DNA from: an uncultured Bacilli bacterium
GTDB taxonomy: Bacteria > Bacillota_I > Bacilli_A > RF39 > UBA660
Assembly (NCBI GenBank): GCA_949879835.1
Contig: CATLBU010000013.1
Span: 1-15,591, forward strand
Direction of reading: 5' to 3'
DNA length: 15,591 nt
The stretch's first letter is position 1, and each line of letters begins with the position of its first letter. The position numbers and the translations under genes are program-made. The notes beneath the pieces were generated by a model. It made no database searches. It was given only the letters and a program-made list of their open reading frames with translations, and was not told the DNA's origin. This document shows positions 5,247 through 12,403 of this stretch, in pieces.

Positions 5247-5293
5247 ATTAAACAATATCAGTTAATATCATATAATAACTGATATTGTTTAAT
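5247..5293. terminator. 18-bp perfect inverted repeat, probable terminator of the kinase gene
   Basis: ATTAAACAATATCAGTTA (5247-5264) pairs perfectly with TAACTGATATTGTTTAAT (5276-5293) around an 11-base loop. The right arm ends in TTTAAT, and only a weak T-run follows. It could also be an inverted-repeat remnant of a mobile element. It opens the 278-base gap 5189-5466. Confidence 0.5.
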
Positions 5294-5372
5294 AATATAA
5301 AATTCTTATACCTAAAGATTTCTCTTTAAATGGGCAGTTGAACCGCCAGATCCAAAAGTTCATAAAAAAAGG

Positions 5373-5402
5373 TTGATAAAATATTTTAAAATGTGATAAA
5401 CT
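5373..5402 (+). promoter_or_regulatory. Promoter of the 5467-7051 operon
   Basis: TTGATA (5373-5378), an 18-base spacer and TAACT-like TAAACT (5397-5402), with TG-A extended -10 at 5394-5396. This leaves a leader of about 55 bases before the gene at 5467. Confidence 0.5.
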
Positions 5403-5466
5403 AATGGTAGTAATCTTAAAAAAATAAATATCGTTTAGGATAAAATTTTTTTAAGCAGGAGGGTTT

Positions 5467-6339
5467 ATGGAAAAGTTAGAACAAAAGTTGACAGTTGATG
5501 ATTTAATCATGGAATATATCCTATACATCATAAAAAATGGATATGACAGTCAATTTTCTGCAACACAATTTATGGTATTTTTACACTTTTTTGAAAATCA
5601 AATGGAAGTAGAAGATGTACTATATGGTAAAAAACAACTATTTACAAGATTTTTTGAAAGAGAAAGAGAATATACCTCGCACTTAGATATGGAGTATAAT
5701 AGAAATCTTAAAGATTATTTAATTCAAGCAAATTATCAATTAAATGCTTCTGATTGTGATAGTCTTACAACTAATTTTATAGATTCATCAGATGTTGAAA
5801 AGATTAGAAAATTGATTGCTCAGTTTTGGGAAAAAGTGCAAAAAAGAAAAATCAATACATCCATTTTTATAAAAAAAGAGAATTTGTTAATTGGAAAATA
5901 TACTGCATCTGAGATGATTATGAATGCCTTAACAAAGAACTTAGGACTTGATTATGAGAAACTAGTATCTGATGAATTATTTGAATTGCAAGCACTAGAA
6001 CCTTTAGAAGAACTCTTACCTGATTTTTACGATGAAATTTCCAAAAGGATAGCAATTTTATATCAATGTGATCAGAATTTAAAAATTAATAATGATGAAA
6101 ATAGATATCTTGCGAATTACCATTATCATCTTTTAAAGGATGGTTATGGAGGTATTTTTGAAAGACTTTCTGTAAGGGATTTAGCAAAGTTAGAAATTGA
6201 TTTAAACCAAAAATCTTTTATAAGTAGAGAACAAAAAGCCGAACAAGAAATTATAAATCAAACAGAGATTGGTAATGATAAAGCAAAAACATTTTCAAAA
6301 ATTTTAGATAATCATATATCTCGTAGAACATACGAATGA
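5467..6339 (+). CDS. Hypothetical cytoplasmic protein, 290 aa
   Basis: I do not recognise a family. The protein is soluble, acidic and largely helical. It opens with 'TVDDLIMEYILYIIKNGYD', followed by 'FSATQFMVFLHFFENQMEVEDV', a charged middle part, and a Gln/Lys-rich tail ending 'HISRRTYE'. There is no signal peptide, membrane segment or obvious catalytic motif. The start is firm: GCAGGAGGG lies 3-4 bases before ATG 5467. The next gene, for a membrane-anchored surface protein, starts 31 bases after this TGA stop with its own AAAAAGGAGG and no terminator between, so the two are probably one operon. A helper or regulator of the surface protein is possible, but this is inference only. Confidence 0.7.
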   Translation: MEKLEQKLTVDDLIMEYILYIIKNGYDSQFSATQFMVFLHFFENQMEVEDVLYGKKQLFTRFFEREREYTSHLDMEYNRNLKDYLIQANYQLNASDCDSLTTNFIDSSDVEKIRKLIAQFWEKVQKRKINTSIFIKKENLLIGKYTASEMIMNALTKNLGLDYEKLVSDELFELQALEPLEELLPDFYDEISKRIAILYQCDQNLKINNDENRYLANYHYHLLKDGYGGIFERLSVRDLAKLEIDLNQKSFISREQKAEQEIINQTEIGNDKAKTFSKILDNHISRRTYE

Positions 6340-6370
6340 TATTTTTAGATAAAAAGGAGGATAATAAGGG

Positions 6371-7051
6371 ATGAAAGGATATGACAAACACAATCAGGAT
6401 TTAATTATGATTATTGGGATTTTGGTTTTAATTATTATTGGATTAGGAATTTATATTTTTTATGATAAAGGTTGGATTTTCTCTTCTAATAGAAATGGGG
6501 CAAATGAAATAGAGGAAAATACAGTGCCTATAGAAGAAGAACAGCAAAATCTATCTTACAAAATTGGAGATGTAGTAATTCTAAAGAATTCTACTTCATG
6601 GAATGTTATGGAAGAAAGTCCAGAATCAAACGATTTTGTAACGCTACTTAGTAGTGAAAATATAAATGATGGAACGATAGCTGTAAATAATGCTGAAAAT
6701 TATGTTACAACAACTTATAAAACTAAACTTCAAACAGAGTTAAATGCACCAGATTCTGATATTTTAGAATCTAGATTGTTGACATTGGAAGATGTTGGGA
6801 TTCTATCTGGAATCACAACGACTTCTTTGCAAATAGGAACTACTTTAGAAAATAATACTACCCCCCAATTTTTATATAAGCAGGATACAATAACTAACTT
6901 CTTTAATAAAAATAATCCAGTGATGGTTTGCTCTCCAATCGTAGAGTATCGTAAAATAAATTCTGGAAGATTATGCTTAGGAATTCAAACTGGAAGTTTG
7001 CCAATTAGACCAGTGGTTAAAATATCAAAAAAATATATTCAACAAATATAG
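6371..7051 (+). CDS. Membrane-anchored extracellular protein with pilin-like C-terminal lobe
   Basis: After a short polar start, residues about 11-31 are one hydrophobic helix. An acidic linker (residues ~38-60) and an extracytoplasmic domain of about 165 residues follow. That domain begins 'YKIGDVVILKNSTSWNVM', continues 'FVTLLSSENINDG', has 'SRLLTLEDVGILSG' and two Cys near the end, and closes 'LPIRPVVKISK'. The protein at 9001-9963 has the same plan (G...YVI...VLFIMDSNIG...GIRPVITVLKS). The two domains are therefore probably related; a DUF6273-like surface domain is possible. There is no prepilin cleavage motif here. The start at ATG 6371 has AAAAAGGAGG 10 bases upstream. It is the second gene of the operon, and the stop codon lies inside the terminator stem. 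A cell-surface binding or sensing role is inference. Confidence 0.65.
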   Translation: MKGYDKHNQDLIMIIGILVLIIIGLGIYIFYDKGWIFSSNRNGANEIEENTVPIEEEQQNLSYKIGDVVILKNSTSWNVMEESPESNDFVTLLSSENINDGTIAVNNAENYVTTTYKTKLQTELNAPDSDILESRLLTLEDVGILSGITTTSLQIGTTLENNTTPQFLYKQDTITNFFNKNNPVMVCSPIVEYRKINSGRLCLGIQTGSLPIRPVVKISKKYIQQI

Positions 7052-7076
7052 CTAGTAAACACTAACTATATTTTTT
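7046..7076 (+). terminator. Terminator of the 5467-7051 operon
   Basis: ATATAG-TAGT (7046-7056) pairs with ACTA-CTATAT (7061-7071) with one mismatch and an AAAC loop, followed by TTTTT. The stem includes the TAG stop codon. Confidence 0.85.
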
Positions 7077-7084
7077 AAATTCTC

Positions 7085-7113
7085 TTTTCATTTAAAAAAA
7101 ATAATGATATAAT
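7085..7113 (+). promoter_or_regulatory. Promoter of tRNA-Gln and gltX
   Basis: TTTTCA (7085-7090), 17 bases, then consensus TATAAT (7108-7113) with an extended TG. The start is expected near 7120, a few bases before the mature tRNA. No other promoter is visible before gltX. Confidence 0.65.
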
Positions 7114-7126
7114 GGTATTGGTAAAT

Positions 7127-7202
7127 TGCCCTATAGCCAAGCGGTAAGGCATCAGACTCTGAATCTGACATTTCGTTCGTTCGAATCGAACTAGGGCAGC
7201 CA
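7127..7202 (+). tRNA. tRNA-Gln (anticodon CTG)
   Basis: This 76-base cloverleaf has acceptor TGCCCTA (7127-7133) / TAGGGCA (7192-7198), discriminator G and encoded CCA. The anticodon stem is TCAGA/TCTGA with loop CTCTGAA, giving CTG (7159-7161). The T-arm is GTTCG-TTCGAAT-CGAAC. The body closely resembles known bacterial tRNA-Gln genes (AGCCAAGCGGTAAGGCA, CAGACTCTGAATCTG). The gltX-type gene starts 21 bases after the CCA end with no terminator between, so the tRNA is probably cut out of a shared tRNA-mRNA transcript. Confidence 0.95.
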
Positions 7203-7223
7203 TTAATATTGGAGAGTGGAAAC

Positions 7224-8861
7224 ATGAATAATAAAGAATTAGCTAATTTAATATTTCCTGATATAGATAAGACAATAGAGGATTATAAAAAAATATATCC
7301 CAAAAGAAATCTTGATAAGAGTCAAAAAGTAACTAGATTTGCCCCATCTCCAACTGGATATATGCATATTGGGGGAGTATATCAAGCACTTACCAATTAT
7401 ATGTTTGCGAAAAATTCCGATGGAATTTTTTATCTTAGAAATGAAGATACAGATAGTGCAAGAGAGGTAGAAAACGCTACCAAATTAATTATGGAAACGC
7501 TAAAAGAATATAATATTACTCCAGATGAATATGAATATCAAGGAGAAATCGTTGGAAATTATGGCCCATATGTACAAAGTGAGCGAAAAGAAATTTATCA
7601 TACTTTTATTAAACACTTAATTGAAATAGGTAGAGCTTATCCCTGCTTTTGTGGAAAAGATGAACTAGATGAAATGCGAACTCGTCAAGAAGAGAGAAAA
7701 AAAAGAACTGGATACTATGGAGCCTACGCAAAATGTAGAAAACTTGGAATTGATGAACAAATAGAAAAAGTAAGAAATAAAGAACCCTATGTTATTCGTT
7801 TTCGTTCTAAAGGAAATTTTGAAAATAAAATACCTTTTGAAGACTTAGCTAAAGGAAAACTTAGTTTAAGTGAGAATGATATTGATGATGTAATTATGAA
7901 ATCAGATAATATGTTACCTACTTATCATTTTGCTCATATCGTAGATGATTATTTAATGGGAACCACTCATGTCATAAGAGGAGAGGAATGGTTACCAAGT
8001 GTAACCAAGCATATTGAGATGTTCGAAGCATTTGGTTTTGAACCACCAAAATATATTCATACTCCATTATTAATCAAAAAAGATGGAGGTAATGTCCGAA
8101 AAATTAGTAAACGAAAAGATCCTGAGGCCTCGATGACTTACTATGATGAAAAAGGGTATCCAAAACTTGCTGTTATTGAATCATTAATGACAATTATTAA
8201 TTCTAATTATGAGGAATGGCATACAAAGAATCCAGATAAAAAGTATACAGACTTTATTTATAGTCCAGATAAAATGTCTTCTTCGGGGGCCCTTTATGAT
8301 TTAATGAAATTAGATGATATTTCAAAAAACATAATATCTAAAATGACAAAAGAAGAAGTATATGAGCAATCTTATGCCTGGGCGTGTAAATATGCGGATT
8401 CATTAAAGAAATTAATTGAAAAAGATGTAGATTATTACAAAGCGATTTTAAATATTGAAAGAGAGCAAAAAAATCCTAGAAAGGATATTGCAAAATATAG
8501 TGATATTGAATCTTTAATTTGGTATATGTATGATGAATTATTCCATCCAGAGAATTATGAGTGGGGGAAAATAACAGATTTAGATGAAATTAGAACTATT
8601 TTAAATACCTATATGGAAAAATATTATACAGAGGATAAGGAGGAATGGTTTCATCAAGTTCAATTACTTGCTGATGAATTAGGCTACGCCTCTAATATGA
8701 AAGATTTTAAAAAGAATCCGGAAATGTATAAAGGAAATGTAGCGGATGTAGCTACTGTTATTCGAGTAGCGCTTACAAGTAAATGTCAAACACCAGATTT
8801 ATATGAAATTCTAAAATTATTTGGAGAAGATCGAATAAAAGAACGTTTTGCTAAAATATAG
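7224..8861 (+). CDS. gltX: Glutamate--tRNA ligase (GluRS), ~550-aa clostridial type
   Basis: This class I synthetase attaches Glu to tRNA-Glu and, in bacteria without GlnRS, also to tRNA-Gln before amidation by GatCAB. Of 545 residues, 'FAPSPTGYMHIGG' (39-51) is the HIGH motif, 'FYLRNEDTD' the Glu-binding strand, 'TYHFAHIVDDYLM' and 'THVIRGEEWL' catalytic-core motifs, and 'RKISKRKDP' (292-300) the KMSKS loop. The 36-residue extension before the core ('ELANLIFPDI', 'YPKRNL') and total length match the longer GluRS variant seen in many clostridia rather than the ~480-aa B. subtilis type. ATG 7224 is chosen (GGAG at 7211-7214); an in-frame TTG at 7209 lacks a site. It is co-transcribed with tRNA-Gln(CTG) and ends at a strong terminator. 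Confidence 0.93.
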   Translation: MNNKELANLIFPDIDKTIEDYKKIYPKRNLDKSQKVTRFAPSPTGYMHIGGVYQALTNYMFAKNSDGIFYLRNEDTDSAREVENATKLIMETLKEYNITPDEYEYQGEIVGNYGPYVQSERKEIYHTFIKHLIEIGRAYPCFCGKDELDEMRTRQEERKKRTGYYGAYAKCRKLGIDEQIEKVRNKEPYVIRFRSKGNFENKIPFEDLAKGKLSLSENDIDDVIMKSDNMLPTYHFAHIVDDYLMGTTHVIRGEEWLPSVTKHIEMFEAFGFEPPKYIHTPLLIKKDGGNVRKISKRKDPEASMTYYDEKGYPKLAVIESLMTIINSNYEEWHTKNPDKKYTDFIYSPDKMSSSGALYDLMKLDDISKNIISKMTKEEVYEQSYAWACKYADSLKKLIEKDVDYYKAILNIEREQKNPRKDIAKYSDIESLIWYMYDELFHPENYEWGKITDLDEIRTILNTYMEKYYTEDKEEWFHQVQLLADELGYASNMKDFKKNPEMYKGNVADVATVIRVALTSKCQTPDLYEILKLFGEDRIKERFAKI

Positions 8862-8866
8862 TAAAT

Positions 8867-8896
8867 AAAGTGGTATATTGAATATACTACTTTTTT
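8867..8896 (+). terminator. Terminator of gltX
   Basis: The 12-bp stem AAAGTGGTATAT (8867-8878) / ATATACTACTTT (8882-8893) has one wobble and a TGA loop, followed by more T. Confidence 0.92.
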
Positions 8897-8949
8897 GATA
8901 GATTTATATAATAAAAAAGTGAAAATAGAGTAAAGCATCTTTAGAATAC

Positions 8950-8977
8950 TTGTTAAAAGAGAAAAATGATGTATAAT
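8950..8977 (+). promoter_or_regulatory. Promoter of the prepilin-like gene
   Basis: TTGTTA (8950-8955), 16 bases, then consensus TATAAT (8972-8977). The ribosome binding site AGGAGG (8988-8993) lies just downstream, so the leader is very short. Confidence 0.6.
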
Positions 8978-9000
8978 TAAATATAGTAGGAGGATGAAAA

Positions 9001-9963
9001 ATGAAGAAGTATGGATTTACACTAGTAGAATTGCTTGCTGTGATTGTAATTATAGCTATCATAGCTGTGATTGTTGTTCCCATTATATTAAATGTAGTTG
9101 AGGATTCTAGAAAAAAATCGGCAATTGAGAGTATGAATGGTTATATGGATGCAATAGAGAAAGCAATTTCATTAAATGAATTAAAACAAGATAAAAATTT
9201 TCCAAAATCCGATGAAAATGGTTGTTATGATTTAACCAGTTTAAATAAGTTTATTAAAGTAAAAGGAAATCAGCCTATAATTTTAAATAATGCCAAAACA
9301 TGTCTTGATCAAGAAGTTACAACGGTTGAAGAAGTGGTTATAGATGGGTATAAAATAAAATATAGCAATGGGAAATACACATTAAATGGGAAAGAATATC
9401 CTGTTAAAGATGATAAAGAAAACCAACAATTTATCTGTACAAATACAGGAAAAGCAGGATATGAAATAGGAACAAAATATAGTTGTGATCCAGGAGATGG
9501 GAAAAAGAGAAATTTTTATGTGATAGAGGAAAAAGAAAATCAGGTCTTATTTATTATGGATAGTAATATAGGAAATAGTGCATGTTTAACTAAAGAGGAT
9601 TATGTTGCAAATGGTGGAAGTGAATCAGATTATGTTGGAGCAAGAATACCAACCGGTTCTTCTCCACTAACAGCTCTTAATTATTTGAAACAGTTTACTA
9701 AAAATTGGAATCAAGTAGAAGTTTCTTTGCCAAAGTATTCTCAACTTAACAGCATATCACCTAATGATTGGTTAATAGAAATTACTAGGAATTCTCCTTA
9801 TAATTCTGGTTATCTTTTAGATAATGTAGGAGGTCATTCCTGTGAAAAGGCCATTGTTTCTAGTGGATTTGATAGTTTTTTTGTTAATAGATCCTATGGG
9901 GAATTAAGTGATACATTTGGTATTCGACCAGTCATTACTGTTTTGAAATCTGAAATTCAATAA
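9001..9963 (+). CDS. Type IV prepilin-like surface protein
   Basis: The N-terminus 'MKKYGFTLVELLAVIVIIAI' is a textbook type IV prepilin leader: a short basic leader, G5 before the cleaved bond, F6 as the methylated residue, Glu at mature +5, then a ~23-residue hydrophobic helix. The mature protein would be assembled or held on the cell surface after cleavage by a PilD/ComC-type peptidase. The rest is about 285 residues in two parts: a Lys/Asn-rich region with 'NGCYDLTSL', and a C-terminal lobe from 'YEIGTKYSCDPGDG' to 'FGIRPVITVLKS' that resembles the 6371-7051 protein. Several Cys (in CTNTG, YSCDPG, SACLTK, HSCEKA) could form disulfides. No pilus ATPase, platform or peptidase gene is in the window. 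ATG 9001 follows AGGAGG by 7 bases. It appears monocistronic, with no clear terminator after it. Confidence 0.85.
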   Translation: MKKYGFTLVELLAVIVIIAIIAVIVVPIILNVVEDSRKKSAIESMNGYMDAIEKAISLNELKQDKNFPKSDENGCYDLTSLNKFIKVKGNQPIILNNAKTCLDQEVTTVEEVVIDGYKIKYSNGKYTLNGKEYPVKDDKENQQFICTNTGKAGYEIGTKYSCDPGDGKKRNFYVIEEKENQVLFIMDSNIGNSACLTKEDYVANGGSESDYVGARIPTGSSPLTALNYLKQFTKNWNQVEVSLPKYSQLNSISPNDWLIEITRNSPYNSGYLLDNVGGHSCEKAIVSSGFDSFFVNRSYGELSDTFGIRPVITVLKSEIQ

Positions 9964-10015
9964 AGATTTTGATATTTTAAGTTTTTTGTCAAAAAATGTA
10001 AAATTGCCTATATTT

Positions 10016-10045
10016 TTGTTTAATTTTAATCTCATATGGTAAAAT
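10016..10045 (+). promoter_or_regulatory. Promoter of the HD-GYP operon
   Basis: TTGTTT (10016-10021), 18 bases, TAAAAT (10040-10045) with extended TG at 10037-10038, about 27 bases before the start codon at 10073. Confidence 0.55.
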
Positions 10046-10072
10046 AATAATGATAAGAAAATAGGTGATTAT

Positions 10073-11146
10073 ATGGAGATAATGTCTATGTCAAAATTAG
10101 TGATGGATGATACGTGTAAAAATATAGAAGACGTATATCAAGTTGCTTTTTATAATATTCATAATTTTGATATCGAGAAACAAATTTGTTTAAATATTGA
10201 ACAAAAAAATTGTAATAAATTTCGAATTAATGATTTAAATTGGATTTCTAAGCAAGATACTTTTTCTCTTCCAGATGTTTTAATCATGAGCTCAGATACT
10301 GTTTTGTCAGATGAACAGGAGAAACTATTAATAGATTCTAATATAAAAATTCAATATATTCATGATAATATATTAGAAAGTGAAACCATATTACAAGGAG
10401 TAGTAGCTGAAGTAGAGAGAAAAATTTATAAATCAAAGACTTTAAAATATTTCCAACAAGAAAAAAAGGAGATTGAGAAAATAGAACAAAAATATGAACA
10501 TTCTTCTTCTAATAATTTAGAGGTATCAGCAAATATGATTTCAGACATGTTAGAGTTATTAAAGAAAAAAGATGAAGTTACATACCAACATGTTACCAAT
10601 GTTAGCGCCTATGTTGATGTTTTTTTAGAAGGATTACCAGAGGGTAAAAAATTATCTAATCAAGAGATTACTTTTTTAAAACAAGCTGCGCTTATACATG
10701 ATATTGGGAAGTTAACGATTCCTAAACAGATTTTAAGAAAAGAAACTTCTTTAACCGATGAAGAGTATGTCCATATGCAAAGTCATGTTTCGAATCATGC
10801 TTATTTGTTTAATAATCAATTGATGCAGGATTATAAAGAAGTCGCACTTTGTCATCATGAACGATACGATGGAAAAGGGTATCCTAATCAATTAAAAGGG
10901 GAAGAAATTCCTTATTTCGCACGAATTATATCTGTGCTTGATGCTTTTGAAGCAATGACAGGAAATAGAAAATATATGAAAGATAAACAAAAAAATTTAT
11001 ATGAGGCTTTAAATATACTTAAGATCAATGCAGGAAAACAATTTGATCCAATGATTGTGAATACGTTCATTAGAGGGGTTGCTAAAAACACAGAATTCCG
11101 CGAGAACTTTGATCGCCAAAAAGGAGGTAGTTTAAAATGCTCTTAG
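10073..11146 (+). CDS. HD-GYP domain protein (putative cyclic dinucleotide phosphodiesterase)
   Basis: HD-GYP proteins hydrolyse cyclic di-GMP (in some cases cGAMP) with a bi- or trinuclear metal centre. In this 357-residue protein the C-terminal half has the whole set: His173 in 'YQHV', 'HDIGKLTIP' (His209, Asp210), His238 in 'SHVSNH', 'HHERYDGKGYP' (261-271, the GYP loop) and 'SVLDAFEAMTG' (Asp290). All expected ligands are present, so an active enzyme is likely. Residues 1-120 are an uncharacterised domain, perhaps a worn receiver-like fold ('LPDVLIMSSD'), joined by a charged coiled-coil linker (120-150). No GGDEF partner is in the window. The last 10 bases overlap the next gene, which carries its SD inside this ORF, indicating translational coupling. 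Confidence 0.9.
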   Translation: MEIMSMSKLVMDDTCKNIEDVYQVAFYNIHNFDIEKQICLNIEQKNCNKFRINDLNWISKQDTFSLPDVLIMSSDTVLSDEQEKLLIDSNIKIQYIHDNILESETILQGVVAEVERKIYKSKTLKYFQQEKKEIEKIEQKYEHSSSNNLEVSANMISDMLELLKKKDEVTYQHVTNVSAYVDVFLEGLPEGKKLSNQEITFLKQAALIHDIGKLTIPKQILRKETSLTDEEYVHMQSHVSNHAYLFNNQLMQDYKEVALCHHERYDGKGYPNQLKGEEIPYFARIISVLDAFEAMTGNRKYMKDKQKNLYEALNILKINAGKQFDPMIVNTFIRGVAKNTEFRENFDRQKGGSLKCS

Positions 11147-11601
11147 AATTTTGTCAAACAATTTTAGAGGAAGATCTTCCTGATATATTAAAAAATTATA
11201 TCCAAATTCAAGAACAAATCGATGTAGAACAAACGCAATTATTGCGTAATTTATTTGAAAAAATGGATCAATTTGAACTGGAATCAATTAATGTACTTTG
11301 GGATGGTCTGATTGTCGATGGCCTAGTTATTCTTCCAAATAAAGAAAAAAAGAAAACAAATTTAATTAGTGAAGAGTGTAAACAACAAATTTTAAATGAA
11401 ATTGTTCAACAAATGAGTCAAGATAGTTCTAATTTACAAAATGTATATTATACGAAATCATTTATTGCATTAATTGAAAAAATGAATTATTTTACTAATA
11501 AAGAACAATTTCTGTTTAATTGTTTGTTTGAAGTGATGAAAATGGAAGGAAAAAAATTAGAAACTATAAAGCCAGAAGAAAGAACTTATGTGATTCATTA
11601 A
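11137..11601 (+). CDS. Hypothetical protein translationally coupled to the HD-GYP gene (154 aa)
   Basis: I do not recognise a family. The protein is acidic and helical, with no membrane segment. It opens 'LLEFCQTILEEDLPDILKNY', and has 'LWDGLIVDGLVILPN' and a late 'FLFNCLFEVMKMEGKKL'. The start is firm: AAGGAGG (11121-11127) lies 9 bases before ATG 11137, inside the HD-GYP reading frame, and the two genes overlap by 10 bases. Such coupling suggests equal synthesis and a physical or functional link, for example a subunit or regulator of the phosphodiesterase; that is inference. The gene ends in a bidirectional terminator shared with the convergent MBL hydrolase gene. Confidence 0.75.
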   Translation: MLLEFCQTILEEDLPDILKNYIQIQEQIDVEQTQLLRNLFEKMDQFELESINVLWDGLIVDGLVILPNKEKKKTNLISEECKQQILNEIVQQMSQDSSNLQNVYYTKSFIALIEKMNYFTNKEQFLFNCLFEVMKMEGKKLETIKPEERTYVIH

Positions 11602-11630
11602 AACAAGGATTTTTATTTTTCCTTGTTTTT
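11600..11630. terminator. Bidirectional terminator between convergent operons
   Basis: AAAACAAGGA (11600-11609) / TCCTTGTTTT (11620-11629) is a perfect 10-bp stem with a T/A-rich loop, flanked by T on the plus side and by TTTTAATG on the minus side. It begins in the stop codon of the 154-aa gene and overlaps the end of the MBL gene. Confidence 0.88.
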
Positions 11631-12350
11631 ATTAATTTTATAATGCTTGTTATCGTTGGAAATTATTAAATTAGTATATTTTTTGATTTTTTTGGTGTTT
11701 ATCTGTTCTGATAGATGAGTAATAAAAACCGCTTTTTGTGGATATTTTTTACAAATATCATATATATTGTTTAATCCCATATGATCTCTATCACCAATTA
11801 GTTTTGTACTATCTAAAATAATGGAGTTGCAATTTCTACATATATACTCAATTTCTTTTGTATAGGAAGCATCACCAGAATATCCAATAGAAGTTTCATT
11901 ATTCTTTAAAATAAATCCAAAACAAGAATCTAAATTTCCATGAGTAACTGGAATTGAATGAATATGGAAATTTAGTAAAGAATAATTTCCATATTCTTTT
12001 AAAATAGTAAAATGTACCCGAATCGGTTGTAGTATTTCTTGGTATACATCTGGAAAGGCTAGTCTCATTAATGTTTCAAAATTATCTATAAGGGACTGGC
12101 TTGCTAAAATATGAATCTCAGGAATATGGCAGTTGGATAATTCCCGAATAAGAATGGGTAAATCAAAATAATGATCAATGTGTTGATGGGTAATGAAAAT
12201 GGCCTTGATTTTTCTAATATCAAAGCGATTTTTTAATAAAGTTTTGCCAACACCTGGGGGAGCATCAATTAAAATACAATCATTTACTAGGATACATGCA
12301 TTAAAACGCTCACTATCCATATTTCCTGTTCCAATAAATTGTATCTTCAT
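11613..12350 (-). CDS. MBL-fold metallo-hydrolase, RNase Z-like (245 aa)
   Basis: This is a metallo-beta-lactamase superfamily enzyme with two metals. 'THQHIDHYFDLP' gives the HxHxDH motif (His55, His57, Asp59, His60). 'VTHGN' gives His137, 'GYSGDASYT' Asp160 and 'DHMGLNNI' His190. 'FITHLSE' supplies the last His212. The order and the GYSGD motif place it with RNase Z/YhfI-like and phosphodiesterase-like members; the substrate is unknown. The start is the ATG at 12350 (MKIQFIGTG, the normal first strand) behind GGTGGT. The frame stays open 55 codons further upstream, but that part is a hydrophobic shadow of a plus-strand ORF. It is monocistronic, with a promoter at 12367-12396. Confidence 0.85.
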   Translation of the reverse strand: MKIQFIGTGNMDSERFNACILVNDCILIDAPPGVGKTLLKNRFDIRKIKAIFITHQHIDHYFDLPILIRELSNCHIPEIHILASQSLIDNFETLMRLAFPDVYQEILQPIRVHFTILKEYGNYSLLNFHIHSIPVTHGNLDSCFGFILKNNETSIGYSGDASYTKEIEYICRNCNSIILDSTKLIGDRDHMGLNNIYDICKKYPQKAVFITHLSEQINTKKIKKYTNLIISNDNKHYKINKNKEK

Positions 12351-12366
12351 ATTTACCACCAATTTT

Positions 12367-12396
12367 ATTTTATCAAAGGTATCCTTCTTTTGTAAA
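12367..12396 (-). promoter_or_regulatory. Promoter of the RNase Z-like MBL gene
   Basis: On the minus strand TTTACA (12391-12396), 18 bases, TAAAAT (12367-12372) with extended TG. It overlaps the hairpin 12381-12403, which could act as an operator. Confidence 0.45.
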
Positions 12397-12403
12397 GAAG
12401 GAT
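12381..12403. repeat. Perfect 10-bp palindrome over the MBL promoter
   Basis: ATCCTTCTTT (12381-12390) / AAAGAAGGAT (12394-12403) with a TGT centre. No T-run follows on either strand, so it is not a standard terminator. It lies over the -35/spacer of the minus-strand promoter. Confidence 0.45.

Noticed and set aside
7203..7223. T-box riboswitch before gltX
   Set aside because: Only 21 bases separate the tRNA-Gln end from the gene, with no room for specifier or antiterminator structures.
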